Position numbers and translations under genes: made by a program. The notes below the pieces were generated by a model. The model had not been told where the DNA came from. It saw nothing but the letters and a program-made list of their open reading frames with translations, and did not search any database. From Methylobacterium haplocladii (GTDB lineage: Bacteria > Pseudomonadota > Alphaproteobacteria > Rhizobiales > Beijerinckiaceae), in NCBI RefSeq assembly GCF_007992175.1, contig NZ_BJZT01000038.1, positions 25,213 to 89,212 on the forward strand: DNA of 64,000 nt. Direction: 5' to 3'. How positions within the stretch are numbered: the first letter of the stretch is position 1; each line of letters opens with the position of its first letter. This document shows positions 46,993 through 57,401 of the stretch, one piece after another.

Positions 46993-47718
46993 CTACCCAT
47001 CCAACTCCGCATACCGCCGAAACACCCCGTTCTCACTGAACGCCAACCGCCGCTCGCTCGCGAGATAAGCCGCAACCCGCGGCAGGCGGCCGACGGTCTG
47101 GACCAGGGCCGCGACCCGCGGTGTCGCCTCCAGCGCCCGCGCGGTTGCGGTCGGGAAGGCGTAGCGCAGGCCGTCGACGAGCTGGAACAGGGAGAGGTCG
47201 GCGGTGCTGAGCGCGTCGCCGACGAGGTGGCGGGGGCCGGCCGGGTTGCGGGCGAGGACCCGCTCGAACCAGCCCAAGAACTTCGGCAGCCGGTTCTCGC
47301 GAAACTCTGCTGCGCGGCGCAGGGCCTCCGGCTTCTGCTCTTCGTAGTAGAGGCCGTTCGCGACGGGGTGGTGCGTGTCGTGTGCCTCCGTGACCATGTC
47401 GGCGATCGTAAGCTGGATCTGGTGGGTCCAGATCCGGTCGGCCTCGCTGGCGCCGACGAGGCCGAGGCGGGGGCCGAGATAGAGCAGGATGTTGGCGGTC
47501 TGGCCGATCACGAGGTCGCCGTCCTTGAGGAAGGGCGGGGCGAAGGGCGCACGCACGGGCTCGGCGTCGAGCCGCTCCATCATCGCGTCGATGCCGCCGC
47601 CGTCCTCGTGGGGGAGGCGGGCCACGTCGACATAGTCGGCCCCGGCCTGTTCGAGGGCGAGCCGCACGAACTCCCCGCGCCCCTGGATCATCGGCCAGTA
47701 GTGAAGCTCGTACGGCAT
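46993..47718 (-). CDS. Glutathione S-transferase-like protein
   Basis: The 241-residue protein has a thioredoxin-fold N-terminus beginning YELHYWPMIQGRGEFVRLALEQAGADYVD. Its GSH-binding loop is DLVIGQTANILLYLG (the SNA-like QTAN), and an all-helical C-terminal domain carries LVGDALSTADLSLFQLVDGL, the N-capping box of GSTs. The class (alpha/pi-like nucleophilic Tyr near residue 6) suggests detoxification of electrophiles. The substrate is unknown. It converges tightly on parE, with no gap, and is divergent from ilvD. Confidence 0.88.
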   Translation of the reverse strand: MPYELHYWPMIQGRGEFVRLALEQAGADYVDVARLPHEDGGGIDAMMERLDAEPVRAPFAPPFLKDGDLVIGQTANILLYLGPRLGLVGASEADRIWTHQIQLTIADMVTEAHDTHHPVANGLYYEEQKPEALRRAAEFRENRLPKFLGWFERVLARNPAGPRHLVGDALSTADLSLFQLVDGLRYAFPTATARALEATPRVAALVQTVGRLPRVAAYLASERRLAFSENGVFRRYAELDG

Positions 47719-48048
47719 CGGGGTCTCCTCCCGGGCTCAAGTCGGCGCGGGCCGTCTGGTTTCACGACGGACCGCGCGGGGAGGGGGCCAAGCGTGACTG
47801 TGGCGGGGCCGTCACACCGCGAAACCATCCCAGCTTTGCCCCCGGTCGCCCGCGGCCACGCCGCTATTGCGCCATAAACCGGGACCACCTCAAGCCTCGC
47901 GGTAAATGGCTGTTCCGGCAGGGATTTAGCGCCGGATTCCGAGCTGTTCCAAGGGCGGGCGAACCACCCGGAAAAGCTTGGCCGTAAAGGATTTTCGACC
48001 GGCGCCCGCGGCGTCGGAAACGGGTGGAAAGCGGTTTCGGACACGGCC
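47719..48048. other. Divergent GST/ilvD intergenic region
   Basis: These 330 bases contain the promoters for both the GST gene and ilvD. I see no leader peptide rich in Ile/Leu/Val, no attenuator, and no T-box-like structure, so branched-chain control of ilvD is not visible. Short G/C-rich hairpins only. Confidence 0.4.
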
Positions 48049-49765
<1,717 letters not shown>

Positions 49766-49779
<14 letters not shown>

Positions 49780-50638
49780 GACTGACCCAAGCCGGCTGTT
49801 GCCGGTCGGGGCCGCTCCCGGTCGGCTCCGCGTGAAGATCGCCTGCGGCCTCGCCGCCGCCGGCCTGATGCTGCTCGCCGGCTATCCGGCCGAGTCCCTC
49901 GACGCGACGGCGCGCACGCCCGTTCCGGATTCGAGCTACCGCTCGGCCAAGGACGCGCTCCGCTCGGGCGTGCGCGACTACAATGCCGGCGACAAGCAGG
50001 GCGCCGTGCGCGCCCTCGAATACGCCGCCGATCAGGGCCAGACCCTCGCTCTGTGGAAGCTCGGCCGCATGTACGCGGACGGGGACGGCGTGCCGCACGA
50101 CGACCTCAAGGCCTTCGAGTATTTTTCGCGCATTGCCGACGACAACGACGACAAGCCGGAGGCCGGCAATTCCGGCGTCGTCGCCAGCGCCTTCACGGCG
50201 CTGGGCACTTATTTCCTCGACGGGATCAAGGGCACCTACGTGCGCGCGAATCCTGAGCGCGCCTACGAGATGTTCAACTACGCCGCCTCGTTCGGCGATC
50301 CCAACGCGCAGTACAACCTCGCCCGGCTCTATCTCGACGGCACCGGCACGGAGCAGGATCCGCGCAAGGCCGCGCGCTGGTTCAACCTCGCCGCCGAGAA
50401 GGGCCACAAGCCGGCACAGGCGCTGCTCGGCGACCTGCTCTTCAACGGCGTCGGCGTGCCGCGCCAGACCGTGCGCGGCCTGACCTGGCTGGCGCTGGCC
50501 CGCGACGGCGCGCAGAGCCGATCCGACGAGTGGATCGTCGACCTCTACGACAAGGCCTGGACCGCCGCGAGCGAGGCCGACCGGGCCGAGGCGATGGCGA
50601 AGGTGCAGTCGACGGGGTCTACGCGGCGGCGGCGTTGA
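49766..50638 (+). CDS. ExoR-like exported Sel1-repeat protein
   Basis: The 290-residue protein has a hydrophobic N-terminal segment (about residues 23-42, KIACGLAAAGLMLLAGYPAESL) that acts as a signal or anchor. Several Sel1/TPR-like repeats follow: AVRALEYAADQGQTLALWKLGRMYADGDGV, YEMFNYAASFGDPNAQYNLARLYLDGTGT, and ARWFNLAAEKGHKPAQALLGDLLFNGVGV. The length, layout and YRSAKDALRSGVRDYNAGDK region resemble ExoR, the periplasmic inhibitor of the ChvG/ExoS sensor kinase in Rhizobiales that controls exopolysaccharide and flagella. The start is inside ilvD, overlapping it by 14 bases, so it is translationally coupled or simply compact. Confidence 0.75.
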
Positions 50639-50678
50639 AGAACCCCTCCGTATGAGGCATTGCCGGCCCCGCCGCGCT

Positions 50679-50788
50679 CTCCTCCCCCTCGTGGGGAGGG
50701 GGACGGAGGTAAGGGTGGTGCAGACGGGACCGGGACGCTCAGTCCTGAACCACCCCACCCCTCACCCCTCCCCACAAAGGGGAGGGGA
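50679..50788. repeat. C-rich/G-rich palindromic repeat, family A
   Basis: The left half has CTCCCC-CTCGT-GGGGAGGGGG followed by AAGGGTGGTGCAG. The right half has CCACCCCACCCCTCACCCCTCCCC-ACAAA-GGGGAGGGG. The halves pair with each other and each end is itself a hairpin. It lies between the exoR-like gene and the opposing YidB-like gene, so it may serve as a two-way transcription boundary. Confidence 0.8.
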
Positions 50789-50894
50789 AACGCGCTTTTG
50801 CTTCACGCGCTTATCCCGCGACAACCGATCTGCGGCTCTGCAAAGCGCGCGCGGTAATGGGAAAGCGCGGATCGGACCGCGCGAGATCCGGCGC

Positions 50895-51587
50895 TCACCA
50901 GCCCTGGCGTTCGTTTTGCTCCGGCTTGCGCCCCTGGGGCGTCAGCGCGTCGACCACGGAGGGCAGGGCCTGTGCGAGCTGGCTCAGCAGGTCGGTGCGG
51001 TCGAGCCCGGTCTGGCAGCTGAGGGTGTCGACGGTATCGGAGCCGAGGGCGTCGGCGAGGCGGTTCGGCTCGATCGCCCGGTTCTGGCCGTGGCCGATCC
51101 AGGAGCCGATGACGTCGCCGAGGCCGCCGCGCTCGAAGCCCTCGATCAGCCCGTCGAGCCCGCCGCCGAGACCACCCTGTCCGCCACCATCCGGTTCGTG
51201 GTCGAGATGGGCGTAGGGGCCTGCCCCGGGCGATCGGCCACCACCGTCGCCGGGGCCATCGAGCATCCCCGAGAGATCCGAGAATTCACCGCCGCCATCA
51301 TCGCCGCCACTCGAACTCCCGCCCTGCGGGCGCTGGCCGAAGCCGCCGAGATCGCCGTCGTCCCCTTGCGGGCCGTCGTATCCCGCGGGGGAGGGCGCGC
51401 GGCCCCGGCCCTCCGGTTCCGGCGAACGATGGCCCCCACCCAAGATATCGCCGAGGCCGCCGCTTGCGCCCTTGGCGAGGAGCAGCATCAGCAGCGCCTT
51501 GACGATGGGCGACATGGCGCTGCCGCCACGACCGCCACTGAGCACCTGCCCGACGACGCCACCGATGACCTGATCGAGCAGACCCAT
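50895..51587 (-). CDS. YidB/DUF937-like protein with long Gly-rich insert
   Basis: The 230-residue protein starts like YidB (MGLLDQVIGGVVGQVL) and ends with the family's C-terminal region (NRLADALGSDTVDTLSCQTGLDRTDLLSQLAQALPSVVDALTPQGR). Between them lies an unusually long Gly/Asp/Pro-rich stretch (about residues 40-150), which is probably disordered. YidB-family proteins have no firm function. The start at 51587 has a GGAGGAC site before it. It is the first gene of a short minus-strand stretch. Confidence 0.82.
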   Translation of the reverse strand: MGLLDQVIGGVVGQVLSGGRGGSAMSPIVKALLMLLLAKGASGGLGDILGGGHRSPEPEGRGRAPSPAGYDGPQGDDGDLGGFGQRPQGGSSSGGDDGGGEFSDLSGMLDGPGDGGGRSPGAGPYAHLDHEPDGGGQGGLGGGLDGLIEGFERGGLGDVIGSWIGHGQNRAIEPNRLADALGSDTVDTLSCQTGLDRTDLLSQLAQALPSVVDALTPQGRKPEQNERQGW

Positions 51588-51658
51588 GGGCCGTCCTCCG
51601 TTCCGCCACGTCCTAGGGCACAACGGGCGATCGGAGCCGGGGTTGCTCGGACTTCGTG

Positions 51659-51898
51659 TCAGTCGCCGACGGTATCGCGCCGATAGCGGTGGGACAGGCG
51701 GTCGAGGGAATCGGCCCGGCCGTCCAGCGACCCCGGTGCGGCGATGGACCGATCGCTCGAGCCAGCAACCGTCTGAGCCAGGGCCATGCGCGGCGTGATC
51801 GGTGCCGTGACGAGAGCAACTGCGCCGGCGATGGCGAGGCTTCCCAGAAAGAGGCCGGTGACGGCGGCGCCGGCACCCGGTTCGCGAACGGAGGTCAT
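51659..51898 (-). CDS. Small membrane or exported protein, unknown function
   Basis: A 79-residue protein with one hydrophobic segment (about residues 13-32, TGLFLGSLAIAGAVALVTAP) and a charged, Arg/Asp-rich C-terminus. No family is recognised. The start at 51898 was preferred; another ATG lies nine codons upstream. It stands 71 bases upstream of the YidB-like gene on the same strand, so the two could be co-transcribed. Support is moderate. Confidence 0.5.
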   Translation of the reverse strand: MTSVREPGAGAAVTGLFLGSLAIAGAVALVTAPITPRMALAQTVAGSSDRSIAAPGSLDGRADSLDRLSHRYRRDTVGD

Positions 51899-52052
51899 GC
51901 AGCTGTTCCGGTGGCCAGAGGTCACGCGCGGACGAGAGCCGAACCGACGCCGGCCGATCCAAGTCGGCCCATGTTCAGGTCTCGGCTCGTCAATCCTCGA
52001 CGACGGGTTCGGTTCCGACCCCGAACACTGATCACGCTCTCAGGAACTCAGA

Positions 52053-54707
52053 TCAGCGGCCCTTGTAGCGTGGCTTCTGGCCGCCCATTCCCTGCGTCGA
52101 GCGGCCCTTCGGACGCTCCTTCCAGGGCACGGCGCCGGCGGGGAGCTCGCGGTCGGTGCCCGGGCCCATGTTGTCGAGGGTCGGCTTGCTGATACGCGAG
52201 CGCCTGTCGCCCTGGCGGCCGGCACCGCGCTCGACGTCGGCCTGGCGGGCCATCGGATCGTCGGAGATCAGCAGCTCGGTCGATTGCAGCCGCTTGAGCT
52301 CGTCGCGCATCCGCGCGGCCTCCTCGAAGTCGAGATCGGCAGCGGCGGCCCGCATGCGCTTCTCGAGGTCGGCCATGACCGCCTTGAGGTTGTGCCCGAC
52401 GGTGGCGACGTCCTTGGCGAGACCGGTGTCGACGCGAACGTGGTCGCGCTCGTAGACGCTCTCCAGGATGTCCTGGATGCCGCGCTTCACGCTCTGCGGC
52501 GTGATGCCGTGTTCTTCGTTGTAGGCGAGCTGCTTGACGCGCCGACGCTCGGTCTCCGCCATCGCCCGCTCCATCGAGCCGGTGATGCTGTCGGCGTAGA
52601 GGATGCAGCGGGCGTCGGCGTTGCGCGCCGCGCGGCCGATGGTCTGGATCAGCGACGTCTCTGAGCGCAGAAACCCCTCCTTGTCGGCGTCGAGGATGGC
52701 GACGAGGGCGCATTCCGGGATGTCGAGACCCTCGCGCAGCAGGTTGATGCCGATGAGGACGTCGAACGCACCCAATCTCAAGTCGCGGATGATCTCGATG
52801 CGCTCCAGTGTGTCGATGTCGGAGTGCATGTAGCGCACGCGCACGCCGTTCTCGTGCAGGTACTCGGTGAGGTCCTCGGCCATGCGCTTGGTGAGCGTCG
52901 TCACCAGGGTGCGGTAGCCGGCCTGCGCGACCTCGCGGACTTCCCCCAGCAGGTCGTCGACCTGGGAGCGGGCCGGGCGGATCTCGATGACGGGGTCGAC
53001 GAGGCCGGTGGGGCGGATCACCTGCTCGGCGAAGACGCCGTCGGTGCGCTCCATCTCCCACTTGCCGGGCGTCGCCGAGACGTGGACCGTCTGCGGGCGC
53101 ATCAGGTCCCATTCCTCGAAGCGAAGCGGGCGGTTGTCGAGGCAGGAGGGCAGGCGGAAGCCGTATTCCGCCAGCGTCGCCTTCCGCCGGAAGTCGCCCC
53201 GGTACATGCCGCCGATCTGCGGCACGGTGACGTGGCTCTCGTCGGTGAAGACGAGCGCGTTGTCGGGCAGGTATTCGAACAGCGTCGGCGGCGGCTCGCC
53301 GGGTTTGCGCCCGGTGAGGTAGCGCGAATAATTCTCGATGCCGTTGCAGGCGCCGGTGGCCTCGATCATCTCGACGTCGAAGGTGCAGCGCTGCTCCAGG
53401 CGCTGGGCCTCGATCAGCCGGCCCATCCTGGTCAGTTCCTCGACGCGGGCCTTGAGCTCGGTTTTGATGCCCTTGATGGCCTGCTGGAGGGTCGGGCGCG
53501 GCGTGACGTAGTGCGAGTTCGCGTAGACTTTGACGAACTTGAGTTCGTTGATCTTCTTCCCCGTCAGCGGATCGAACTCGACGATGCTCTCGATCTCGTC
53601 GCCGAACAGGCCGATGCGCCAGCCGCGATCCTCCAGGTGGGCCGGCCATAATTCGATGACGTCGCCGCGCACGCGAAACGTGCCGCGGGCGAAGTCCGAC
53701 TGGATGCGCTTGTATTGCAGGGCCACGAGGTCGGCGATGAGCTGGCGCTGCTCGATCCGCTCGCCGAGCGTCACCGTGAACGACATCGCCGTGTAGGTCT
53801 CGACCGAGCCGATGCCGTAGATGCAGGACACCGACGCGACCATGATCACGTCGTCCCGCTCGAGCAAGGCGCGGGTGGCCGAGTGGCGCATCCGGTCGAT
53901 CTGCTCGTTGATCGAGGATTCCTTCTCGATGAAGGTGTCGGAGCGCGGCACGTACGCTTCCGGCTGATAGTAGTCGTAGTACGAGACGAAGTACTCGACC
54001 GCATTGTCCGGAAAGAAGCTCTTGAACTCGCCGTAGAGCTGCGCGGCGAGCGTCTTGTTCGGGGCGAGGATCAGGGCCGGGCGCTGCGTCAGCTCGATGA
54101 TCTTGGCCATCGTGAAGGTCTTGCCGGAGCCGGTTACGCCGAGCAGCACCTGGTCGCGCTCGTGCTTGCTCACACCGTCCACCAGTTCGGCGATGGCACG
54201 GGGCTGGTCGCCGGCCGGCTCGAACTCGGATTTCAAGGTGAAGCGGAGGCCGCCCTCCGACTTCTGCGGCCGCTCCGGCCGGTGCGGCACCCAGGTCTCG
54301 CCGTTCTTGAACAGCGGGTTGCCCTCGTGGAGCAACTGTTCGAGCGCCGCCATGGTGGCGGAGACGCCCTCCGTCGCCTGGGAGACCGGCTCCTCGGCAG
54401 CCGGAGGCGCAGGGCCGTCCTCGGGCGCCGCGAGGCCGAGGGCCTGGGCGAGGCGCGGATCGACCTCGGCCGCGTCGGCGATGGCGTAGCCGGCCTGCGG
54501 GGCCTCGCCGAAGCCGCCGCCCTTCGCCTTCGTGCTCCGGGCCTTCGCGCCCTTGGCCGGCGGCTCGGCCGGCCTCGGCCGGTTGCGGTTGAGCGCCGGG
54601 CTCAGGAGTTCGGCGAGATGCTCGTCGAGAGGCTTCAACTCGGGCTTGTCGGCCTTCGACGAGGCGGACTTGGCCGAGACGGGGCGCGGTTTCTTCGGAG
54701 CAGGCAT
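52053..54707 (-). CDS. uvrB: UvrB, excinuclease ABC subunit B
   Basis: DNA damage-recognition helicase of nucleotide excision repair, acting with UvrA and UvrC. The 884-residue protein has the Walker A GVTGSGKTFTM, the beta-hairpin YYDYYQPEAYVP, DESHVTVPQ, TLTKRMAEDLTEYL, INLLREGLDIPE, QTIGRAARN, and a C-terminal UVR motif (DLEKRMRAAAADLDFEEAARMRDELKRL). About 150 residues, rich in Ala/Pro/Lys, precede the conserved core (which starts near GGLRFTLKSEFEPAGDQP), and about 60 basic residues follow the UVR motif. Such extensions occur in alphaproteobacterial UvrB and are probably disordered. No LexA (GTTC-N7-GTTC) site is visible upstream. Confidence 0.96.
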   Translation of the reverse strand: MPAPKKPRPVSAKSASSKADKPELKPLDEHLAELLSPALNRNRPRPAEPPAKGAKARSTKAKGGGFGEAPQAGYAIADAAEVDPRLAQALGLAAPEDGPAPPAAEEPVSQATEGVSATMAALEQLLHEGNPLFKNGETWVPHRPERPQKSEGGLRFTLKSEFEPAGDQPRAIAELVDGVSKHERDQVLLGVTGSGKTFTMAKIIELTQRPALILAPNKTLAAQLYGEFKSFFPDNAVEYFVSYYDYYQPEAYVPRSDTFIEKESSINEQIDRMRHSATRALLERDDVIMVASVSCIYGIGSVETYTAMSFTVTLGERIEQRQLIADLVALQYKRIQSDFARGTFRVRGDVIELWPAHLEDRGWRIGLFGDEIESIVEFDPLTGKKINELKFVKVYANSHYVTPRPTLQQAIKGIKTELKARVEELTRMGRLIEAQRLEQRCTFDVEMIEATGACNGIENYSRYLTGRKPGEPPPTLFEYLPDNALVFTDESHVTVPQIGGMYRGDFRRKATLAEYGFRLPSCLDNRPLRFEEWDLMRPQTVHVSATPGKWEMERTDGVFAEQVIRPTGLVDPVIEIRPARSQVDDLLGEVREVAQAGYRTLVTTLTKRMAEDLTEYLHENGVRVRYMHSDIDTLERIEIIRDLRLGAFDVLIGINLLREGLDIPECALVAILDADKEGFLRSETSLIQTIGRAARNADARCILYADSITGSMERAMAETERRRVKQLAYNEEHGITPQSVKRGIQDILESVYERDHVRVDTGLAKDVATVGHNLKAVMADLEKRMRAAAADLDFEEAARMRDELKRLQSTELLISDDPMARQADVERGAGRQGDRRSRISKPTLDNMGPGTDRELPAGAVPWKERPKGRSTQGMGGQKPRYKGR

Positions 54708-54839
54708 GAAGCCGAATATGGCCCCTCGACGCGGCCTGACAAAGCCCTGACGGCGCGACGAGGATCCCCGCTGCGAACCGCTACTGTGGCGGGGAGCCGC
54801 AGAGCCGATTAGACTGCTCCGGAACGGTCGGAGGCCGCG

Positions 54840-55088
54840 ATGAAGACGATCGATCTGCACGAAGCCGACACGGAATTCTCCCGCCTCGTCGACGAGGCCG
54901 CCGGCGGCGAGCCGTTGGTGATCGCCAGGGACGGTAAGCCCGTGGTCAAGGTCGTGCCGCTGGACGCTCCCGCCCCCTTCGTGAAGCGGCGCCGCGGCTT
55001 CCTGAAAGGGCAGATCTCTGTGCCGGACGACTTCGACACGATGGGCCAAGAAGAGATCATCGCGATGTTCGAGGGCGAGGACGAGTGA
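54840..55088 (+). CDS. Phd/YefM-type antitoxin (VapB-like)
   Basis: An 82-residue antitoxin of the Phd/YefM family: MKTIDLHEADTEFSRLVDEAAGGEPLVIARDGKPVVKVVPL is the DNA-binding N-terminal domain, and the acidic C-terminal tail (GQEEIIAMFEGEDE) binds the toxin. GGCCGCG precedes the ATG. The gene is intact, but the toxin gene that overlaps its end by 4 bases is broken by an early stop. Confidence 0.88.
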   Translation: MKTIDLHEADTEFSRLVDEAAGGEPLVIARDGKPVVKVVPLDAPAPFVKRRRGFLKGQISVPDDFDTMGQEEIIAMFEGEDE

Positions 55089-55471
55089 AAGTCCTCCTCG
55101 ACACGCATCTTCTGCTCTGATCGTCGGAAGATGCGAGCCAACTCTCGAATGCGGCCATCGCTATCATCGATGACCCGGCAATTGCGCTCGTTTTCAGCGT
55201 CGTCAGTATTTGGGAGGTCGCGATCAAGCGCGGGCTCGGCCGTGCGAACTTCCGCACCGACAGCCGTGTCCTGCGCCGCGCTCTGCTGGACAACGGCTAC
55301 GAAGAACTCACGGTTCTCGGAGCGCATGCGGTCGCCGTCGAAGGACTGCCACCGATCCACAAGGATCCGTTCGACCGCCTTCTCATCGCGCAGGCTACGG
55401 TCGAAGGCATCACGTTGGCGACAGCGGATGCAACCATAGCGACGTATCCGGGGCCGATCAGACTCGTGTGA
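55085..55471 (+). pseudogene. VapC-type PIN toxin gene with in-frame TGA at codon 12
   Basis: Reading from the GTG at 55085, which overlaps the antitoxin stop, gives MKVLLDTHLLL, then TGA (55118-55120). An unbroken 116-codon PIN-domain remainder follows to the TGA at 55469-55471: VSIWEVAIKRGLGR, HKDPFDRLLIAQA, and LATADATIATYPGPIRLV. The four expected acidic residues are all present (D6, E in WEVAIK, D in DPFDR and D in LATADA). In this toxin family a Trp usually follows DTHLLL, so a single G-to-A change (TGG to TGA) explains the break. No in-frame ATG or GTG restarts the reading early. A sequencing error cannot be excluded. Confidence 0.85.
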
Positions 55472-55577
55472 GAGACTGCACGCCTCGTGCGGCACTCACG
55501 GCGATACACGCCTTGCGTCGCTCTGCCCTGGCATCTACTTTATGATACAAAGCGCGATTCGGGAGCGGGGTAGCCGC

Positions 55578-56207
55578 ATGCGGGACCTGGACAAGGCACT
55601 GGCCGACATCGTTGCGATCCGCACGCAGATCGCCCGCGAGACGGCGTTTCGCGGGCTCGGTTCGGCGACGCTGGCCGCGACCGGCGCGCTGGCCCTGGCG
55701 ACGGCCTGCCTGCAGGCGTGGTGGCTCGACGAGCCGTCGGCCAACCCGCTCGCCTATTTCGGGATCTGGATCGCCGCGGCCTCGGTCGCCTTCGCACTGA
55801 TCGGCGTCGAGACCGTGCGGCGCTCGCGGCGGCTGCATTCGGGGCTGGCCGATGCCATGGTCACGAGCGCCATCGAGAGCTTCCTGCCGTCGGCGGGGGT
55901 CGGGCTCTGCCTAGCCCTCGTCGTGGCGCGGTTCGCCCCGGATCAGGTCTGGATGCTGCCGGGCCTCTGGCAGGTGCTGACCGGCCTCGGCCTGTTCGCC
56001 GCCGCCCGCATCCTGCCGCGGGCGGTGCAGCTTGCCGGAGCCTGGTATCTCCTCGCCGGACTGTCCGTCTTCGCGCTGGCCAGCGCGCAGCACGGCCTCT
56101 CGCCCTGGCTGATGGGCCTGCCCTTCGCGATCGGGCAGGGGATGCTCGCGCTGATCATGCACCACGCCATGCGCGACCATCAGGGAGGCTTGGATGTCGC
56201 TCTCTGA
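55578..56207 (+). CDS. Six-helix membrane protein paired with a regulator
   Basis: A 209-residue integral membrane protein with about six hydrophobic segments (LGSATLAATGALALATACL, LAYFGIWIAAASVAFALI, AGVGLCLALVV, VLTGLGLFAAARI, AWYLLAGLSVFALAS, GLPFAIGQGMLALIMHHA). Charged helices precede the first segment (LDKALADIVAIRTQIARE). No named family is recognised. Its gene ends 14 bases inside the winged-helix gene. This fixed pair suggests the membrane protein signals to, or is controlled by, the DNA-binding protein. The start at 55578 was chosen over one 12 codons upstream. Confidence 0.72.
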   Translation: MRDLDKALADIVAIRTQIARETAFRGLGSATLAATGALALATACLQAWWLDEPSANPLAYFGIWIAAASVAFALIGVETVRRSRRLHSGLADAMVTSAIESFLPSAGVGLCLALVVARFAPDQVWMLPGLWQVLTGLGLFAAARILPRAVQLAGAWYLLAGLSVFALASAQHGLSPWLMGLPFAIGQGMLALIMHHAMRDHQGGLDVAL

Positions 56208-56583
56208 AGCCATCGACGGCCGCTTCTCCTACGAGGGGCTCGACCGGGTGATCCACGAGAAGGCGCGGCTCTCCGTGCTGACCTCGCTGGTCGCCCATCC
56301 CAAGGGCCTCGCCTTTCCCGACCTGCGCCGCCTGTGCGGCCTGACCGACGGCAACCTGAGCCGGCACCTCGCGGTGCTGCAGGAGGCGGATTTCGTCAGC
56401 CTCGAGAAGGGATACGACCACAACCGCCCGCAGACGCTCTGCCGTCTGACGCCGCGGGGCCGGGCCCGCTTCCTCGCCTATCTCGGCGTGCTGGAGCAGG
56501 TGGTGCGCGATGCGGCCAAGGCCGCGGGACGGGTCCCCGGGTCTACCCACGCCATGACCGATCCCTTCGCGGAACCGACGTGA
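56194..56583 (+). CDS. Winged-helix transcriptional regulator (MarR/ArsR-like fold)
   Basis: The 129-residue protein has a winged-helix domain: IHEKARLSVLTSLVAHPKGLAFPDLRRLCGLTDGNLSRHLAVLQEADFVSLEKGYDHNRPQTLCRLTPRGRARFLAYL. The recognition helix is GNLSRHLAVLQEA and the wing is the basic stretch after YDHNR. GGGAGGC precedes the ATG. It overlaps the upstream membrane-protein gene by 14 bases and is followed by an UppS paralogue. A likely target is its own operon (inference). Confidence 0.88.
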   Translation: MSLSEAIDGRFSYEGLDRVIHEKARLSVLTSLVAHPKGLAFPDLRRLCGLTDGNLSRHLAVLQEADFVSLEKGYDHNRPQTLCRLTPRGRARFLAYLGVLEQVVRDAAKAAGRVPGSTHAMTDPFAEPT

Positions 56584-56690
56584 TTCCGTCGGCAATCGAC
56601 CGCGAAATCGCCCTACCTCTCCGGCACACCGCGTGCGTGTGCCGGACCTCCTAGAACGACAGGTTCCGCCCCGTGCCCGGAGACCCGACG

Positions 56691-57401
56691 ATGCGACGCG
56701 ATCCCGACGGCAGAGGCCTGCACGCCGCGATCATCATGGACGGCAACGGTCGTTGGGCCACGCAGCGCGGATTGCCGCGCAGTGCCGGCCACCGGATGGG
56801 CGTCGAGGCGATCCGCCGGACCGCCGAAGCCGCTCCCGGGCTCGGCATCGACACGCTGACGCTGTTCGCCTTCGCCAGCGACAACTGGAAGCGGCCCGCC
56901 GTCGAGGTCGGCGGCCTGATGCGGCTCCTGAAGGCCTATCTGCGCTCGGAGACCGGGCGGCTCGCCCGCACCGGCACCCGGCTCACGGTGTTCGGGCGGC
57001 GCGACCGGCTCCCCGCCGGCATTCCCGAGGCAATCGAGCGGGCCGAGGCGGCGACGGCCGGCGGCACCAAACTGAGCTTGCGCATCGCCGTCGACTACTC
57101 CTCCCGCGACGCGATCCTCGCCGCCGCCACGCGCCTCGGACCGGACGCCACCCGCGAAGACCTCGGCAAGATTCTCGCCGAGGACACCGGTGCGTGCGGC
57201 GACGTCGACCTGATGATCCGTACCGGCGGCGAGAAGCGGCTGTCGGATTTTCTCCTCTGGGAGGCGGCCTATGCCGAGCTGCACTTCACCGACCGGATGT
57301 GGCCGGATTTCGGAGAGGCGGACCTCGCCGCGGCGGTGGCCGATTTCAGCCGGCGCGACCGCCGCTTCGGCGGCCTGAAGGCGGTGCCCGTCGCCGCCTG
57401 A
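56691..57401 (+). CDS. uppS: cis-prenyltransferase, undecaprenyl-diphosphate-synthase family
   Basis: Condenses isopentenyl diphosphate units in cis configuration onto an allylic diphosphate. The 236-residue protein has the catalytic MDGNGRWA (D17), the SDNWKRP-like ASDNWKRP, the conserved RTGGEKRLSDFLLWEAAYAELHF, and the MWPDF end. The start at 56691 follows GGAG at 56679; a GTG at 56673 is an alternative. It is not in the usual frr-uppS-cdsA-dxr context, so it is probably a second paralogue of the housekeeping enzyme, possibly with another chain length (for example for hopanoid, carotenoid or glycan carriers). Confidence 0.9.
   Translation: MRRDPDGRGLHAAIIMDGNGRWATQRGLPRSAGHRMGVEAIRRTAEAAPGLGIDTLTLFAFASDNWKRPAVEVGGLMRLLKAYLRSETGRLARTGTRLTVFGRRDRLPAGIPEAIERAEAATAGGTKLSLRIAVDYSSRDAILAAATRLGPDATREDLGKILAEDTGACGDVDLMIRTGGEKRLSDFLLWEAAYAELHFTDRMWPDFGEADLAAAVADFSRRDRRFGGLKAVPVAA

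Noticed and set aside
47719..48048. A branched-chain amino-acid attenuator before ilvD
   Set aside because: No leader frame rich in Ile, Val or Leu and no alternative terminator/antiterminator hairpins could be recognised.
52048..53649. A second long minus-strand frame inside uvrB
   Set aside because: Different frame of the same strand with Arg/Pro-rich composition; the uvrB frame has all the helicase motifs.
55118..55120. TGA in the VapC gene as selenocysteine or programmed readthrough
   Set aside because: The family has Trp at this place, no SECIS-like hairpin is visible just after it, and PIN toxins are not selenoproteins. A nonsense mutation is simpler.
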